Assembly (NCBI GenBank): GCA_947427325.1
Contig: CANEHP010000113.1
Location: 1 to 7,245 of the forward strand
From: an uncultured Clostridia bacterium
Lineage (GTDB): Bacteria > Bacillota > Clostridia > Oscillospirales > Ruminococcaceae
Reading direction: 5' to 3'
DNA length: 7,245 bases
Part shown: positions 6,202-7,245 of the stretch, one piece after another
Position numbering within the stretch: position 1 is the first letter of the stretch
Layout of the letters: each line of letters begins with the position of its first letter
The notes under the pieces: generated by a model
What the model saw: the letters and a program-made list of their open reading frames with translations, nothing else
What the model was told of the DNA's origin: nothing
Databases searched by the model: none
Program-made: the position numbers and the translations under genes

Positions 6202-7197
6202 ATGGGATTTTCCGAGCTTGAATTTTTAAAAGAGGATTTGGGGCTTGACTGGGACAGCGACAAGCTTTGTCTTTACGGCTCTGTTTCAGACTACCCCGTT
6301 TTTGTGACCGATGATTTTCAAAAAAGGGAGTATATTGTTACCGCCTTTTATAAGGTTCGCACCGATGCGGAGGATTCCTTTAAAAGCGCCGTCACTCTTT
6401 TGCTTAGGGATATGCCGAAAAACTGCGTTATAGGAAGAACCGACGAAGTAAGATATACCTCGCTGAGGTTTAACGCTTCTTTGCTGTATCAGGATAACTC
6501 GGTATATCTTGTTCGGTTTGTTAAAGAATTATGCTTACTGGCAGACAAAATGGATTTGGTTCCCGTCATTCCCGACGAAAAGGAAAGAGCAGCCCTTGCT
6601 TCCCCGAAAAGCGTAAATGCCGCAAAGGCGGAAAAGCCTGTTAAAAGGTCAAAAGACGCTGTTTTAAAAGGGTGCGACAAGCACAGTATTCTGGGACTTT
6701 TCGGTGCGGCGGCGGGCGGCGCTGCAATGACGGTTATTTTTGCCATTGTTACCGCAATAAATCCCTCCAATACGGGAGCGATGATTGCAAGCTGGGCGGC
6801 GGGCGCTTTAATTGCCGCCGTTGTTTTGGCGGACTATTGGTTTCTTGCCAAAAAAATCGACATTTTCGGTTCGATAGCCTGCTCGCTTATTACCGCCCTT
6901 TGCTGCTTTATAACTGCGGATATTGGCACTTTAAGGGGACTTTGTCTTGCTATGCGCAGATTGGATTCCTCTGTTACCGTAAATCAGACTATGGAAAACT
7001 GGTCCTATTATCAAATTTTTTTCCCCGAAGCCACCGACAGATTTCCTTTTATGCTGCTGCAAAATTACTTTTCCGCAATTATAGCCTCGATAATCTTTTT
7101 TACCCTTTATTTCCGCAGTCACCAGGGAATTATGTTCGGTAAGGGCAGCGATGTTTTGGAAGAGGACAACGGCAAAAAGAAAAGAAAAATCAAATAA
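6202..7197 (+). CDS. Uncharacterised membrane protein, soluble N-domain plus about 4 TM helices
   Basis: I do not recognise this 331-residue protein. Residues 1-122 form a mixed alpha/beta soluble domain, with no signal peptide, rich in charged and aromatic residues (ELEFLKEDLGLDWDSD near the start, then SDYPVFVTDDF and REYIVTAFYKV). Residues 123-158 are an Ala/Lys-rich linker. Hydrophobic segments follow at about 161-186, 189-215, 219-247 and 279-304. A loop with RRLDSSVTVNQTMENWSYYQIFFPEATDRF (parts of 252-281) separates helices 3 and 4. The tail (325-331) is Lys/Arg-rich. Helices 1-2 are small-residue rich (Gly/Ala), which favours close packing. An even helix count with a basic tail suggests both ends are cytoplasmic. 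Codon use resembles its neighbours. The stop codon TAA directly precedes a repeat copy. A sensor or a small transporter-like role is possible, but no function is assigned. Confidence 0.85.
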   Translation: MGFSELEFLKEDLGLDWDSDKLCLYGSVSDYPVFVTDDFQKREYIVTAFYKVRTDAEDSFKSAVTLLLRDMPKNCVIGRTDEVRYTSLRFNASLLYQDNSVYLVRFVKELCLLADKMDLVPVIPDEKERAALASPKSVNAAKAEKPVKRSKDAVLKGCDKHSILGLFGAAAGGAAMTVIFAIVTAINPSNTGAMIASWAAGALIAAVVLADYWFLAKKIDIFGSIACSLITALCCFITADIGTLRGLCLAMRRLDSSVTVNQTMENWSYYQIFFPEATDRFPFMLLQNYFSAIIASIIFFTLYFRSHQGIMFGKGSDVLEEDNGKKKRKIK

Positions 7198-7245
7198 GAA
7201 CTTGTTCTCATAGGAATGGTGCGCAGATTTTCGAGCAAATTTTGT
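7198..7245. repeat. MITE-like interspersed repeat, copy 3 (partial, cut by window end)
   Basis: The visible 48 bp, starting GAACTTGTTCTCATAGGAAT, are identical to the left part of copy 1. It is again preceded by TAA (7195-7197), which here is the stop codon of the membrane-protein gene. The right end lies outside the window, so the length and second TAA flank cannot be checked. Confidence 0.85.

Noticed and set aside
6672..7142. 156-residue plus-strand open frame
   Set aside because: It lies entirely inside the membrane-protein gene in another frame, is Cys/Arg-rich and low in plausibility, and has no convincing ribosome site.

Overview
The window looks like chromosomal DNA of a low-to-moderate-GC Firmicute, most likely a gut-type clostridium (Oscillospiraceae or Ruminococcus-like). 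This rests on the style of the proteins, strong AGGAGG-type ribosome binding sites, a TTG start on topA, a cytoplasmic sialate-esterase-type gene and many short palindromic repeats. It is an inference from sequence character only, because no rRNA or other taxonomic marker is present.

Layout. Four genes lie on the minus strand and are read from right to left: a SpoU/TrmH-family RNA methyltransferase (5228-6019), DNA topoisomerase I (topA, 2793-4880), an SGNH-type sialate O-acetylesterase (1060-2610) and 2-C-methyl-D-erythritol 4-phosphate cytidylyltransferase (ispD, 224-886). One gene on the plus strand (6202-7197) is divergent from the methyltransferase and encodes an unrecognised membrane protein with a soluble N-terminal domain and about four C-terminal transmembrane helices. 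The divergent intergenic region (6020-6201) is AT-rich with promoter-like boxes, followed by two strong hairpins in the presumed leader of the membrane-protein gene.

The most notable content is a short interspersed repeat family: two complete copies (2634-2793, 160 bp; 5002-5175, 174 bp) and one copy cut by the window edge (7198-7245). Each full copy begins and ends with GAACTTG/CAAGTTC inverted repeats and is flanked by TAA on both sides, as expected for a small non-autonomous transposable element (MITE-like) with a 3-bp target duplication. Two of the three copies touch the stop codon of a gene. The copy between topA and the esterase supplies the G of topA's TAG stop. Removing it in silico with one TAA restores a TAA stop 19 nt before the esterase ATG, so a tight topA-esterase operon was probably split by the insertion.

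The genes do not form one pathway: isoprenoid precursor synthesis (ispD), DNA supercoiling (topA), RNA modification and sugar de-acetylation are neighbours. Positions 1-223 hold no convincing gene, only a perfect hairpin and a pair of 18-bp direct repeats. No tRNA, rRNA, CRISPR array, prophage or defence gene was seen.
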